A stretch of DNA of 64,000 nt from Heliocidaris tuberculata (Eukaryota; Echinodermata; Echinoidea; Camarodonta; Echinometridae): assembly GCA_025618425.1 (NCBI GenBank), contig CM046833.1, positions 8,877,429 to 8,941,428 on the forward strand. Direction: 5' to 3'. This document shows, piece after piece, positions 13,601 through 24,447 of this stretch. A model generated the notes under the pieces. That model did not search any database and was not told the DNA's origin. It saw only the letters and a list, made by a program, of their open reading frames with translations. The translations under genes were made by a program, and so were the position numbers. The stretch's first letter is position 1; every line of letters begins with the position of its first letter.

Positions 13601-16600
13601 GTAGCCAGAATATCATTATCCAGTCTCCTACTGCAACGGTCATGGGGTCTCCTAACCTGGTGACCATGCCTACGAATCAGATGACGATACCCATTGCGAG
13701 TGGGAACAGAATTGATGGCAACGTGTTGCAGGCTGGCACTAACGCAGGGGGAATGTTACTAGTGACAACAAGCAGGGCAGGGAGCGATTCACAGCAGACT
13801 TTGACCTTGACAAACAATCAAGTCAGCATGGTCAAGAACGAAAGACCAGAAGCGGAGGGGCAATCCCCACTTCCGAAGCCAGTTGGTCAACCTGCGGAGA
13901 ATAAAGGAGTGTCTGCCTCATGTCAAGAAGGGGTGGCCATCTCGGCGACTACCTGCACACATGAGGCATCGAATCAAAGCACAGTGGGTCAGGTCAATAC
14001 TACCACTGCAGAATGTAAGAATACAACAGCTGTCACACAGGTCATAAGTACCCCTATCACCACCCCGGCTTCCCAGAACCAAGTTCTTCTGCAGTCTGGT
14101 GGGACAGGTGGTGTGAGGCTAGTCCAGCAACAACCGGTACAGTCACAAGGCCAGACTGTACTGATTCAGTTACCAGGTCAGCCTGGGCAGTTTATCCCGG
14201 TTCGGATAGCAACACAGGTGAATCAACCACAGCAGGTTATACTGACCTCACAGCAGGGTGTCAACGTGGTTGGGACTCGAGGTAGTGCGATCCAACCAAA
14301 GACTCCAGTTAAGAAGAAGCAGCCTCCCCAACTTAAGGTAAAGAACCTGTGCCCTCTCCAGCCAGACTCTCGCAAGCCCAACTCCCCTATCGCATCGCAG
14401 TCCAGTGTGCAACCCATAGCTCCTAACACTGTCACAGTGAGAGTTCCCATGAACCCTCCTGCCAATCAAAACAATACAGTCATGATGAACAGTCAGGGCC
14501 AGCTCATCCTCCAACAGCCGTCAAATACTGTCCTTCCCAGTGGTGTGAACATGCAAATGCCTGTCCAGGTGGTACCAAAACCTCAGGTAACGCAGAACAT
14601 TGTGTACATTCAGCAGAATGGACAGCTTATCCCTGTGATCTTGCAACAAAACCAAGGTAATGTCCAGCAGGGTGTCCAGCAGACAGGTGCCATAATTCAA
14701 GGTCAGCAGCAGCAACCTCAGCAACAAACACAGCAACAGACACAACAACCGCAGCAGCAAGCTGTAAAGATGCAGGTGTCCCAGAGCCTCACCAGTCAAC
14801 CATTGCAGTCTGCTGCCACAATGCAGAGCGCTGGCAACCAAGTCTCTGCATCGATATCTGCACCTGTTATTGCCTCCAGTGGCAATGCTGTTGCTCAGTC
14901 TGTGCCTAGTACCGCTAGCCAGGCACACATGTTGGATGGCACCTCCATCCCATCAACTTCCTCCTCCCAGGTGGTTTCAACTTCTTTTCAGGGTAATGAC
15001 ATGATGACCCCTCTTGCCATTGAAACCTCAGCAACTCAGAGTGGGCAAGGAAGAATGCAAGGTAACAGTGGGTTTGCAGCCAATGACATTCTGGCCAAAG
15101 CGACGGAGAGCATATTCTCCTGTCAGTCAGAGACATCACCCATGCAACTAGGAGATCTACAACCCAGCTTGCATGATTCTCAGCATGCAGCCAATCAGTC
15201 GGTAATCAAAAATACAAATGGACTCTACAGTCACCAGACAACTCAGCCTGGAATTGAGATCTACGATCTTCCAGATGAGATGGATACATCATCCAACAAG
15301 AACAAGCACAAAAAGAAAAAGAAGAAAAAGTCAAAATCTAAAGAGAAAGAGAAGAAAAAGAAAGACAAGGATAAGGAGAAGAGTAAAAAGATTGAGTTTC
15401 CGTTGACCACGGTTGCTAGTTCTGATAACAATGCAGATGTTGGTGATGCTCAAGAGATGGCTACTGAGGCATTACTGGAGAGCCTTATGCAAGAAACTTT
15501 GGGTACAGGGGGCATTGATGACAGTAGCAATGCAGAGAGTGTGATGAAACTTCCAGTGAGTACATCCTTGCAAAGTGATATCCCGGTTTCAACAAATGGA
15601 AGTGTTCAAATATCCAGTTTTTCGGCAGAAGCCTTATTGAACTCAGGTACCAGAGACAATTTAACATGTAGTCAGAGGGACGCCACACAAGTGTCTTCTG
15701 CATCTATTCCTTCATCAGAAGCTAATGGACAAACCATCTTCAGTTCATTCAACCCTCTGACTTTTGGAGCTGACATTCTAAGCAATTCAATGAGTGTGAG
15801 TGGCCTTCCGACATACATTGATGACGAGGAAGAGATGGTTTCGGGAAACAACACTACTGAAGGCCAACCAGGTATTACCTCAACAGCCACTGAGGACACT
15901 CCAACTTCATTATCTGTTGTAACATCAAGCAACTGTACTCAGAACCAGCCAAGTAATTCAATGTCTCTTTCATTCTCCCAAAGCACTGATAGGATGATTC
16001 CAACCGAACAAAAGACGCCAGATTCATCCAAAGTAGCAACAACGCCCACTTCAGATGGCTTCCATAATTTCATGTCGCCTACCAGCTTCCCATCAATAAG
16101 TAGCCTTCTAGAGCAAACCACCAATGCAGAGAGAGAGGCTTCCATTTCTTCACTTCCTTCAAGCAGCCAAAAAGATGATTCTCCTACCAATGGATTCATA
16201 GGAACACCCGGTGGACCCTTCCAGCAAAGCTGGATCTCGCATCACTCCAAAGCTTCTGAGTTGGCACGGGGCATACAGCCAACGAAATCCCAGTCCCCAG
16301 TTAGCATGCCACCCCTGATGAGTACAACCAGTACAACGCTCACTACTTCTGCAAGTATGGCTGTGAGTACTAGCCCATCTGTAAATATTTCACCCCCTAG
16401 CACATCATTGCAGGCTACAAATACGGGTATTGCAAGTAAGTCTTCACCACCGCTGAACCTTCTGTCTCAGCCATGGTTAAATGCATCTACAGCAGATACC
16501 TTGACTGATGCAACCAACCAACCAGACTTGGGAAGCACCAACTTGCGTCAGCAACAGCAATTAGCAGACTTACTTCAAGGACTCTCTGGGCCGAAGGTCT

Positions 16601-19600
16601 CCACATCGTCACAGGCTAATACAGAGGTTTTATCAAGCGCAGCTGATGTTCTTTGTTCCCTTCCCAAATCCCAGCCCTCTTTGGAATCATTATTCAACTT
16701 GCATCCATTTACTGAAACAAGGCCAGCCTCTCAGACAGCTTCCAATGGGGACCTGTTCCAAAGTATTCCAAGCATCATCGATTCCAACAAGACCAGAAAC
16801 ACTCCTAACAACAGGGATAGCTTCCTAGGACTTCCTCCCTATTCCATTCAAACAACTAGCAGTTCTTCTGTCCCAGCGATGGAACAGAATTCAGTTTTCC
16901 GTGAGCCTCCTGTAGATCAAGCCAAGGAAATTTCCTCTAATAGCTCAACAAAGCCAGGTAATGCACCACCGAGTTATTCATTGATAAATCGAGTGACGGC
17001 CGTAGTGGATAAATACAAAGAAAGGAAAACCCCTACAACTGCGCAGAATGTACCTAATGTGCCTGACACAAATAATGTAGAAAGCAATGCAACAAATGAA
17101 CAAGTATTCCAAAATGTTGCCAAACAACAAAACAGGCCTGTTGCTGAAGTTGGACCTATATCTAGTAGTAATCAGAGTCGCTACCTCCACCCCAAAAGCC
17201 GAGCATTGGCGTCTGCTGCCATGCAAGAATCCCCAACTACAATGCAAGCAAGTAACAATTTCATAGGTTCACAGACGAATCCCCCAGCCACTCAAGCGAG
17301 ACATAGGAACAATAATCAGAAAAATGCCAACCCCAAAAAATCACAGTTACCAGTTAAGACCTTTTCATCAGCCACTCTTCACAGAACACTCACTGCTGAT
17401 ATTTCAGAAGAAGGTGGCTCAGGGCAAGAGCAGGTTGAAGAACCTGGTGTCCAAGTGCAGCCAGAGCCAGTACAGGAAGCTCCCCAGCAATTGCCATTCC
17501 GCACAATGCAGGATCCACCACAACACTTACAACAGGCTGCTGCGCAGATTGTACCCCCAGAGCTACCAGTCCCACAGCCACCTGCCAAATCAAAGAGTAA
17601 CAAGGGATCAAAGAAAAAACAAAAAGAAAAACAACAGACAGAACCTCCAAAGCCACCAGAGGAAGACTTAGACAGTGTTGGTAGAAGAGAACTGGATAAG
17701 GCTCTCGTCAATAGATTCCCTTGGCTTGCCGAAGCCAATGGAAAACCTGGAGGAAAACAAGCAGGTAGTATGAGCCAACACACAAGCAATACCAGTTCTT
17801 CTGCCTTTAGCGTGCAGAGCATCTCCCAGAGCTCTTCAAAGAATTCTCTACCAAAAGCTAGAGGCAGTACAAGCCGTGCAGAACTTTCACAGAATCCACC
17901 TCCATATCCTTCAAGAACTCCTGCAGTGTCAGGGGACTCTCAAAACCAGTCACTGTGGAATCCCTCCAGCTTTGATTCTAGTGCACCAATATCTTCTTCT
18001 TCCTCCTCTGTGATTTCACCCAAGCAAACCTCTCAAGATAGGAACCAAAGATATCATCATCAAGGCTCTGCTGATCTGATCCATCAAAGCAATCCAAATT
18101 CCATGGAAACAACTGTGCAAAATAGACAGAGTACAGGAAACAACAGACCTGCATATCAAGTTTCAAGTTCAAGCTCAAATTTTGTGCAAGCAGCTGTCAA
18201 TGCTGCAGTCAGCAAAGCTACACAACAGGCACTTCTAGCCAAAGGTATGGCAGGTAATACTACTGTTCCAGAGAAGAACAGGAATATTTCTACAACTAAG
18301 AAGAGTTCTCAGCGTACGAAAGGTGCGGGATCCAGCCAGATTTTGAGGCAGGCAGATATAGATGATGGCCTGGATTTCTTGAACTCTGATACATCAAACA
18401 GTGCACCCTTTCCCACGTCACTGTCTTCTGTCAACATGGACATGTTTGATAATTCCGCGGTGAGTTCTTCTTTGATCTCAAGGCATTCTGACCAAAGTAG
18501 TCAGCGGTCAGGAAGTAGGTCAAGAACTTCAGACAAACAGTCCAGAGTTGAATCATCACATCCAAGTACTCTGTTACAAAGTGACTTTTCCAATGTTTCC
18601 CAGGATAATTTCCCATTTTCGCAGTGGAATCTAGAGCCTCAGCAGGCAGAAGATAGGGAAAATACCAGGGGTAATTCCCAGAAGATGCAAGAACTCGCGT
18701 CTCCACCTATGCAGCAGATACAGCAACGTGGAGGTAACAACTGCATTAATGTCAATTTTGGAGATGCCTCTAACCTTGGTTCAGGTGATGATTTAGATTT
18801 CTCAAGTCTACCGTCCTTTCCATCATCTAACCAGCAGCAGCAGCAACAGCAGCAGCAGCACACTGGAAGTGATAGGCAGACTCCTCAAAACCAAACCTAT
18901 TCAGTACCAAGTGGCAGGTCGAGTGTTGCATCCATGGAACCAAGTCCACTGCAGTCCAGTCCTATGAATTACAATGTCCAAGAAGGTAGTCATATGATGA
19001 ATGAAATGCCACATTCGAACTCTAGCAGTAGAGGTCCTCCGAGCGTGGAGACACCGTCTCAGCAGGGGCATCAGCAGAGGAGAATGACTCAGTCCCCAAT
19101 GGTGCAGAGTGGCCATCCAGGGCAGGGGATTAAGAGAGCAGCCACTGATGGTCACCACTTGAATGTAGCTAAGAAAGCACATGGGGCAATGCATCCTGGC
19201 CGCAGAGCTACCCAACAATCAAATCAAGAGTCACGGCAGCATTCATCCATCCATAGCAACCAGCAGTCCCAAGTACACAGCAACGCAATGCAGTTTCAGT
19301 CATCCACTGCACATACGCCAAACCAATCTTCCGAAAGTGTCTTTGCCACTGGGGAGGTCCAGCGTACCATTTACCCTTCACAAGGTGGCAGCGGCAGAAT
19401 ACAAGAGGGCGGTAGGTCCAAGAAGCGAGCCCCAAATCCTTCAGATGGTATTTTTGCTCGCGATCCTCACGAGATTGATGGAACGCGTAGTTCTATATCA
19501 TTAATGCAAGACAACTGGTTTGGTGGATCAGCAAGAATGAACACGTCCAGTAGCAACGACGCTGCTCCTCCCACATTCCTACCCAACTTCTCCAGCTCAC

Positions 19601-20247
19601 AGACCTCCCAGAGCCAATCGGAGAGTGTTCCTTCATCATCATCCAGCACCTCTTCTCTCATATCCAACATCTCCCCGTCCCGCCGGTTGAGACACAACGA
19701 GATGCCCACCTACCTCCCATCTCATCTACCAGGTCCTATTCTTCCAAGCCCTCCTCAAACGAAGGGAAGTCACACCCGGGAGGCGGACATTACAGCTTCC
19801 TTCAATCCAATGTTTACTCCTTCACGGACAGCCGGCATCCATGGCATGGCTGCCAATTTCCCAGTATTCCATGAGCATCAGCCTCCCGGTAGCTTTAACA
19901 TCGCCAAGCCCAACCAGCTTCCCAGTGCTGCCACTCAACCCTTCAACTTCAACAACATCTTCAACGATTCCTCGCAGATGGCATCGACGAGCCACGTCTC
20001 GGATGCGCCCACCCTGAACCACAGCATCGGTCTGGCTCCGACTGTCCATCTCCATGGCAACGCATCGCTGCCTTCGGAGGAAAGTGTGCTACACGGGAAC
20101 ATGGGGCAGAGACACACTGGGCAGCCCTTTGGCTTGCTTGGTCAGAATCGCCCGCCGGATCGTGCCCAGTTCAAGATGGGTGTCCCTACACCTATGGGTA
20201 TGCCTCATCCTCAGTTTCATAGCCCCTCTTTCATGCCTCCCTACTAG
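4641..20247 (+). CDS. USF3: USF3-like basic helix-loop-helix leucine-zipper transcription factor (spliced, 4 coding exons)
   Basis: Coding exons 4641-4681, 6199-6322, 11436-11532 and 13418-20247 join in matching phases (2, 0, 1) to a 2363-residue protein. Residues about 19-118 form the bHLH-zipper. The basic region carries the H-x3-E-x2-R E-box signature (H26, E30, R33), helix 1 reads GINKLIEILP, helix 2 starts at SKVQILEDTYNLVVELKKK, and a coiled coil follows (EIKRLMEENAKLKKEK). This layout, then a very long Gln/Ser/Thr/Pro-rich tail with the motif FSAEALL (near residue 822) and a C-terminal Asn/Pro/Phe-rich block, matches vertebrate USF3 (KIAA2018), a nuclear E-box-binding factor of about 2240 residues. 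The tail also has Gln-rich tracts near 517-536 and 1893-1902 and a Lys-rich, NLS-like segment near 713-745. Start: ATG 4641 is the first Met in the exon, but the frame is open back to the acceptor at 4603, so a longer N-terminus from an unseen exon is possible. Family assignment is strong; regulation is not visible. Confidence 0.9.
6199..6322 (+). CDS. USF3: USF3-like exon: basic region and helix 1
   Basis: Bounded by acceptor TTTTGAACAG and donor GTGAGT. It encodes EDMEKAKRKSHHAEIEKRR followed by KSKLNEGINKLIEILPDRDAKR. His, Glu and Arg sit at the spacing used for E-box contact. The exon ends at a codon boundary in the loop. Confidence 0.92.
6431..6668. mobile_element. TIR element, GACCTGTTCACAAA family, copy 1
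   Basis: The terminal inverted repeat GACCTGTTCACAAA opens the element and TTTGTGAACAGGTC closes it; TA flanks both ends. No coding capacity. A second copy at 7894-8128 aligns along its length. It lies inside an intron of the USF3-like gene, and a TA target site suggests a Tc1/mariner-type MITE (inference). Confidence 0.7.
6745..7215 (-). mobile_element. 3' end of a non-LTR retrotransposon (LINE), truncated and frameshifted
   Basis: Read on the minus strand, two neighbouring frames carry PLWNNLPYFNTE and NSPSLNSFKCLYKSHLINL. This is the usual C-terminal pattern of LINE reverse transcriptases (W-N-x-L-P ... S-x-x-S-F-K-x-x-L-K-x-x-L). A frameshift separates the two parts. The stop is followed by a short 3' tail ending in ATTGAATTG-type repeats. 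The element is 5'-truncated, as is common for LINE insertions. Confidence 0.6.
7349..7745. repeat. Interspersed repeat-like segment with recurring GTGTCTGAAC motifs
   Basis: The segment opens with GTTCGAAACGGTATA and closes with a TTTCGGTATAAACGTTTTG run; TGTGTCTGAAC appears several times inside. An imperfect direct repeat, AACGTCGTATAACGAA, lies at 7402-7432. It is GC-richer than its surroundings and probably a mobile element, but I see only one copy, so the limits are uncertain. Confidence 0.35.
7894..8128. mobile_element. TIR element, GACCTGTTCACAAA family, copy 2
   Basis: Same element as at 6431-6668, in the same orientation and with the same inner landmarks (ATTCCAAGTATTGTAGTTCA, TACTAGGTCCCCAGGAAAG). 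The left terminal repeat is slightly eroded (GACTGTTCACAAA). Confidence 0.7.
9328..9691. mobile_element. TIR element, TAACTTTGTGGAGGCTTGA family, copy 1
   Basis: Begins with TAACTTTGTGGAGGCTTGA and ends with the complementary TCAAGCCTCTACAAAGTTA. No protein-coding frame. A second copy at 45742-46112 is nearly collinear. The outermost TA at each end may be the target duplication, which would fit a mariner-type MITE. Confidence 0.75.
9982..11159. mobile_element. Non-autonomous element with a tandem-repeat core (TGTCCCCGCC ends)
   Basis: The left end TGTCCCCGCC is matched by GGCGGGGACA at the right. Just inside the left end lie the palindrome CGAACGAAGTTCG, a (GT)n run and CCGT-rich repeats (10030-10100), then a tandem array of a unit of about 146 bp. 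No transposase is encoded. Elements with a short terminal motif and an internal satellite core are known in marine invertebrates and are often placed with Helitron/Helentron derivatives; that placement is inference. It sits in the 5.1 kb intron between the two bHLH exons. Confidence 0.6.
10115..10985. repeat. Tandem repeat array, about six copies of a unit near 146 bp
   Basis: Each copy carries AAAAATGCTACTTCTC, TTTTGATTCCGATTGTTTTA, ATAGGGCTGGGTGGGGGCTT, CTTCTACACAGAAT and TTATGCAAATTTATTCAAAA in the same order. Starts lie near 10120, 10264, 10410, 10555, 10700 and 10848. Copies differ by a few substitutions and a short deletion, so the array has diverged only moderately. Confidence 0.9.
11436..11532 (+). 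CDS. USF3: USF3-like exon: helix 2
   Basis: Acceptor CATTGCAG and donor GTAAAT bound 97 nt encoding SKVQILEDTYNLVVELKKK and CNQLMIQNAPESE. This matches helix 2 of USF3 and keeps frame with both neighbours. An ORF running in from the upstream intron (from 10890) is not coding. Confidence 0.9.
11533..13417 (+). other. USF3-like intron 3, repeats only
   Basis: GT-AG intron. It holds a GC-richer block with repeated GGGGGCGAC-type motifs (11980-12080), a poly-G run near 12763, and short pieces reading GTAGCCCC (12940-13010). Pyrimidine tract TTCTTCCTTTTTTTTTTCTT leads to the acceptor TTGACAG. No exon is recognisable inside. Confidence 0.6.
13418..20247 (+). CDS. USF3: USF3-like terminal coding exon (6.8 kb)
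   Basis: After acceptor TTCTTGACAG the exon completes the split Val codon and runs open for 2275 codons to TAG at 20245-20247. It begins with the coiled coil that extends the zipper, then is largely disordered: Gln-rich at 14706-14760, Lys-rich at 15292-15390, Ser/Asn/Gln-rich throughout, and a short polyglutamine (CAG/CAA) run at 18832-18860. A single giant exon for the USF3 tail is also the arrangement in vertebrates. Antisense and out-of-frame ORFs in this span are shadows. Confidence 0.95.
18832..18860 (+). repeat. CAG/CAA trinucleotide run inside the coding exon (polyglutamine)
   Basis: About nine consecutive Gln codons, CAG interrupted by one CAA, followed by CAC. It is in frame in the USF3-like tail and probably length-variable. 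Confidence 0.85.
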
Positions 20248-20338
20248 CCAAAATTCCCCAATATTGTATGATTCATATTTTTCTTCATCTGAAATATTTT
20301 ATGCTGATCAGTAGTTATATGACCGGTGCTCACAAAGG

Positions 20339-20344
20339 AATAAA
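20339..20344 (+). terminator. Candidate proximal polyadenylation signal for the USF3-like gene
   Basis: AATAAA about 90 nt past the stop codon. It could end a short-3'UTR transcript. No strong downstream GU-rich element is obvious, so its use is uncertain. Confidence 0.35.
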
Positions 20345-20408
20345 CCCCGTAGAAATGCAGTTAATACATACAATTGGTCGGTTAGCTTCATGAAAGCACC
20401 ACTAAATT

Positions 20409-21200
20409 TGAAGTCCACCCTGATATTAATTTGGTTTTAAAAGAAGCAGAAAAAATAAAGAAACAGATCGATGAAAGTTTTAGAAGAGGTGTCGTAGTTA
20501 GGTGGTTTAAACACTTGAATGGAAATGTGAAGGTCATGGGTTCGATCCCCAGCACGGCGCTTATGTCCTTGAGCAAGGCATTTTATCTACATTGCTCCTC
20601 TCCACCCATGTGTTGAATGGGTACCCGGTAGGATGTGAAAGTCATTGTGGTTTGATCAGCATTGTGAGTGTCTGGAAAAAGGGTGCCTGGCTGGAATGCT
20701 CCCCGGGGAGTGGAGAAGGTGAATACATTGTGTGCGGGCATGCCATGAATCCTATGACCGGGGTAATAATATGTCTGTAAAGCGCTATGAGTCTTTGTAG
20801 ATGTATCAGGCACTTTATAAACCAGAATATTATTGTGATTATTATTATTACTATTAGCAAAATCTGATAAGAAATAAGAAAGTTATGAATTTTTGAAGTT
20901 GTATTCAGTCGAACACAAATTTTCAACTCCATGACTTATCTTGCCAGGTCCTCTCCTATTTGCCCTATACTAAAAGAATCATAAATTTCCATTTTCTCGA
21001 AAGGAAATATTTAATCATACATGCACCTAGATATGATCACTGCATGTATATGTTATACACAAAAACCTATATGAAACAAATCTATTCCTTCCTCAACAAC
21101 TAAGAAAAATGAAAATCCGTGAAATTTTCTGTACTGAGCATATGGGAGAGGACCTCGCAAGATATGTCACAGAGTTGCCAATTGTTGTGGCTGCTTACAA
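20409..21200. mobile_element. Foldback element of the CTTTAAAGGGAAAT type, split by a SINE
   Basis: The pieces GGTTTTAAAAGAAGCAGA (left) and AAGAAATAAGAAAGTTATGA (right of the SINE) are contiguous in the intact relative at 61785-62272. They show a single element interrupted at 20484-20853. No coding capacity. Confidence 0.6.
20484..20853 (+). mobile_element. tRNA-derived SINE inserted in a foldback element
   Basis: The head shows RNA polymerase III-like boxes (A-like GTAGTTAGGTGG near 20493, B-like GGGTTCGATCCC near 20539), then TTGAGCAAGGCATTTTATCT and a 3' tail of TATTATTGTGATTATTATTATTA type. A short direct repeat (TAG, perhaps TTAG) lies at both borders, and the host element reads through when the SINE is removed. 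Fragments of related SINEs occur at 33588-33660. Confidence 0.7.
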
Positions 21201-21539
21201 CTTAAAATTTTTATAGAAATATTTTATATATTTGATTTTTTTTTAATATGCTTCCATAGGATAACCTCATTATACCTGCCATTTAGGTTGTAATTCTCTG
21301 GTGCAAGAATTTGTATTTGAAAGTAATATTTTTTGTGTTGCAGTGCAAGTATTAATAAGTGGAAGAAGCATTCACTTTTTTTATATTCCGTTATTTTTAG
21401 ATATGCCCAAAGTTGATTTTATGATTTTACCACCTCTGCAACAGCGTGGTGCATTAATTTACCCCTCTATATTACTTTTCAGCTGAGTTTTCCTGATTTT
21501 AAAGCACTTGTCTGTTTCTTTCCCCATCATTTTCCTGCC

Positions 21540-21873
21540 TCTGTCTTGCTCTGTCTCTCAGTCTCTCTATCACCGTGTTTCTCTACATCCTTTCACCACA
21601 CCACTACATCTCTTTATCTCTCAGTCTCTCTCTCTCTCACTCTGTCTCTCTGTCTCTCTTTCCATCTCTCTCTTTCTCCTTATATGTTATATGTTTATTA
21701 CTGTGTTTCTCTACACCCTTTCACCACACCACTACATCTTTTTATCTCTCTGCCTCTGTCTCTCTTTCTGCCTCTGTCTCTCCATCTCTCTCTTTCTCTC
21801 AATATGTTTATCACCGTTGTTTCTCTAGACCCTTTCACCACACCACTACATCTTTTTATCTCTCAGTCTCTCT
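21540..21873. repeat. TC/CTCT-rich microsatellite with a 100-bp duplicated unit
   Basis: A TCTCTCTGTCTC-type simple sequence in which a block beginning TCTACACCCTTTCACCACAC recurs three times (near 21583, 21710 and 21825). It is a compound minisatellite. ORFs across it are artefacts of the simple repeat. Confidence 0.75.
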
Positions 21874-22244
21874 GGCCGGAATTCACAAAGGTGGTTTCAA
21901 TTCAGACCATGGTTTATGCAGATTTTGTGTTATAAATATGCTTGATTTAGCGCGTACACTTAAAAAGATCCATTAATGAACGCGTGGTTGGCAAAAGCGC
22001 TAAACTTCCGCTAAATTTCCGCTAGTTGCCATGGTTTAGACCATGGTTTAATTAAATTTATTTACATAAACCATGGTCTGAACCATGGCAACTAGCGTAA
22101 ATTTAGCTCTTTTGCCAACCACGCGTGACCGGCGCGCGTTCATTATTATATCTTTTTAAGTGTTTGCACTAAATCAAGCGTATTTATACCACGAAATCTG
22201 CATAAACCATGGTCTGAATTGAAACCACCTTTGTGAATTCCGGC
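21874..22244. mobile_element. Hairpin MITE, GGCCGGAATTCACAAAGGTG family, copy 1
   Basis: The long terminal inverted repeat GGCCGGAATTCACAAAGGTG ... CACCTTTGTGAATTCCGGCC continues inward for over 100 bp with mismatches. TCT flanks both ends. A second copy is at 42055-42441 flanked by ATT. There is no coding frame. Confidence 0.85.
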
Positions 22245-22419
22245 CTCTCTTCCTGATACTCTCCCCCTTCCCCCAATCTCTACCAATTATAAGCACAAAT
22301 GTTCCAATTACAACATACTGTACATGTAAGTTTAGAAAGAGGCATTTACAGAACTTTACAGGTAGACGAGATTAACTCCGTTTTGTGAAGCAGGACGAAC
22401 CAGTGTGTAAAACCTAGGG

Positions 22420-22560
22420 GGGGGGGGAGTTTCATCATGTGTCTTGTCAGTGATTTTTACTGACAAATTTGCTCTCAGCCAATCAGATGCAAGGATTTCA
22501 GTAGCTTATAACAGTTTTTGTAAATTGTCAGTGAAAGCAAGTTTCATGAAGCAGGGCCCT
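22420..22560. repeat. Short hairpin element, TTTCATCA...GACAAG family, copy A
   Basis: About 140 bp containing CTCTCAGCCAATCAGATGCA and TTATAACAGTTTTTGTAAATT. The ends are partly complementary. Related copies occur at 23498-23635, 23657-23803, 27011-27150, 27541-27692 and 58230-58374. No coding potential. Confidence 0.7.
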
Positions 22561-23497
22561 GTTCTGAAAAATTTTGTACTGTGAATATGGAATAGATATT
22601 GGGACTTAATTTTTCTCTTCTCTGTTTATCCATTTCACATGGGTTTGATCCAGTAACAATTTCCAAAGCCTTGTTTACATATGATGAGGGAAATTGCCTA
22701 AAATATGAAACTAGTGACAAAATACATCCAAATTAAAGATAATGTTGAGTTCTGGTCATGCTGTTACATTATGAAAGAAACTCTCAAAGCAAGTGGGAAA
22801 AGTTCATCATGTCTACATACAGTGTGTGTAAGGACTGGTGTGTACTGTGAGGTTTTTGAAGCATCAAAATGATAAGAAATCGACCCAATCTTGCTGACAA
22901 GCACATGCACTGTACACAGAAATGGGTGTATGGGACTGCACACACATGTCTTATGAATGTTCGGCCCGAACATTTCAGCTGTCATATTTCGAATATGAGG
23001 GTATATGAATCTGAGTAATCCTTTTCAGGGGACATTCCTACTTTGATGTTCTTCCAAACTGATATAAAAGGAATGAGAAAGATTCCAAATTATTTTTCAC
23101 CCTTCCCAGAACTCAACCTTCTCTTTAAACCCAAATGAATGGCAAGGGGGTGAAAAAAAAAAGTAGCTGAGTGCAACATTGACCCCCCATCGAAGCCTGG
23201 GTCACATTTGTCCAACCATGATAACGATAACGATATAACTAGACTTTTCATTGTAGGTACACTCTCGAGCTGCCCTACTATGAACAGACACGGGGCATAC
23301 TCACTCGTACACACCATTTAATGAAAATCTCGTTTGACCCATGCTCAAGTACTAACTGGCTAGTCTGTATGTTACAGCGTAGAAATAATTATCTGCTCCC
23401 TGGAGCTTCTGTTGGATTTGCTGTTGAAAAAACAGGAGAGAATTCTTCGGACATGTACTAATTTTTATTTTCAGAGCTCCTTTTGACAGATTTTCCA

Positions 23498-23635
23498 GGG
23501 GAGCGTTTCATCAAATGTCTTGTCGGTGATTTTTACCGACAGATTTACTCTCAGCCAATCAGATGCAAGGATTTCATTAGCTTATAACAGTTTTTGTAAA
23601 TTGTCAGTGAAAGCAAGTTTCATGAAACTGGGCCC
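23498..23635. repeat. Short hairpin element, copy B
   Basis: Opens GGGGAGCGTTTCATC, carries the CAGCCAATCAGATGCAAGGA core and closes with TTTCATGAAACTGGGCCC. Collinear with copy A. Confidence 0.7.
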
Positions 23636-23656
23636 AGAGCTCTTTTGAAAGGTTTT

Positions 23657-23803
23657 CCTGGGCCCTGTTTCATAAAACTTGTCATCAATGACAAGTTGCA
23701 ATAACTGTTATAAGCTGCTGAAATCCTTGCATCTGATTGGCTGAGAGCAAATTGGTCGGTAAAAATCACTGACAAGACACGTGATGAAACGCCCCCCAAG
23801 AGC
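23657..23803. repeat. Short hairpin element, copy C (opposite orientation)
   Basis: Begins GGGCCCTGTTTCATAAAAC and contains the reverse complement of the CAGCCAATCAGATGCAAGGA core. It lies head-to-head with copy B about 20 bp away. Confidence 0.7.
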
Positions 23804-24447
23804 TCTTTTGGAGCTTTCTAGAGTTACATCGCTGACTACTCCCTTGTATTTTCTTTTTTTACTGGTGTTTTATTACACAGAAATTTGAAGCACACTATTC
23901 TTATGTTATATTATTTCACCATAGATTTTTTTAAAGGCAGTTTACTCAGTCATGCCATGTGTGAACAATGTCTAAGTAAGAATACTAATGAAATGATACT
24001 TTCATTGATAATTTTGTGTACATGGATTCATAGACGTAAGATGATATATGAAGTAAACTTAATCTAGATTTTGTGCAACAGGAATTTATAGGATACCCCC
24101 CCCCCCCCAACGCAGAACAAATGAAATAATTATTCATGAACTGAAATTTTTGGATGTCTATATGTTTCACACAGTTTTTCTCCTTTTAGAGACATTTGCC
24201 CAAGTGCTTTATCATTTTGTTATTTTCCAAATTGTTCAACCTTCCCAGAAAACTAGTGGGTTTGGGTAATCATAGAAAAAAAATTCTTGTGAAAGAACAT
24301 CATTTCTGCTTCAAGTGTCAATGTGCTCGACACTTTTTAAAGTTTATATGAAATATTTAACGAAGTTACAGTGTTTTATGCTTTTTTACTCACGTTCATC
24401 ACAAGACACCTTTGGAAAATAGTACCAGTTAATTGTACAGATTAACT

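Noticed and set aside
14223..19709. Many antisense and alternative-frame ORFs of 60-147 aa inside the large USF3-like exon
   Set aside because: Shadows of a long coding exon with biased codon use; none has an independent motif.
22420..22560. CRISPR-like repeat array (recurring near-identical segments)
   Set aside because: Copies are dispersed over tens of kb, palindromic and irregularly spaced in an intron-bearing animal genome. They are MITEs.
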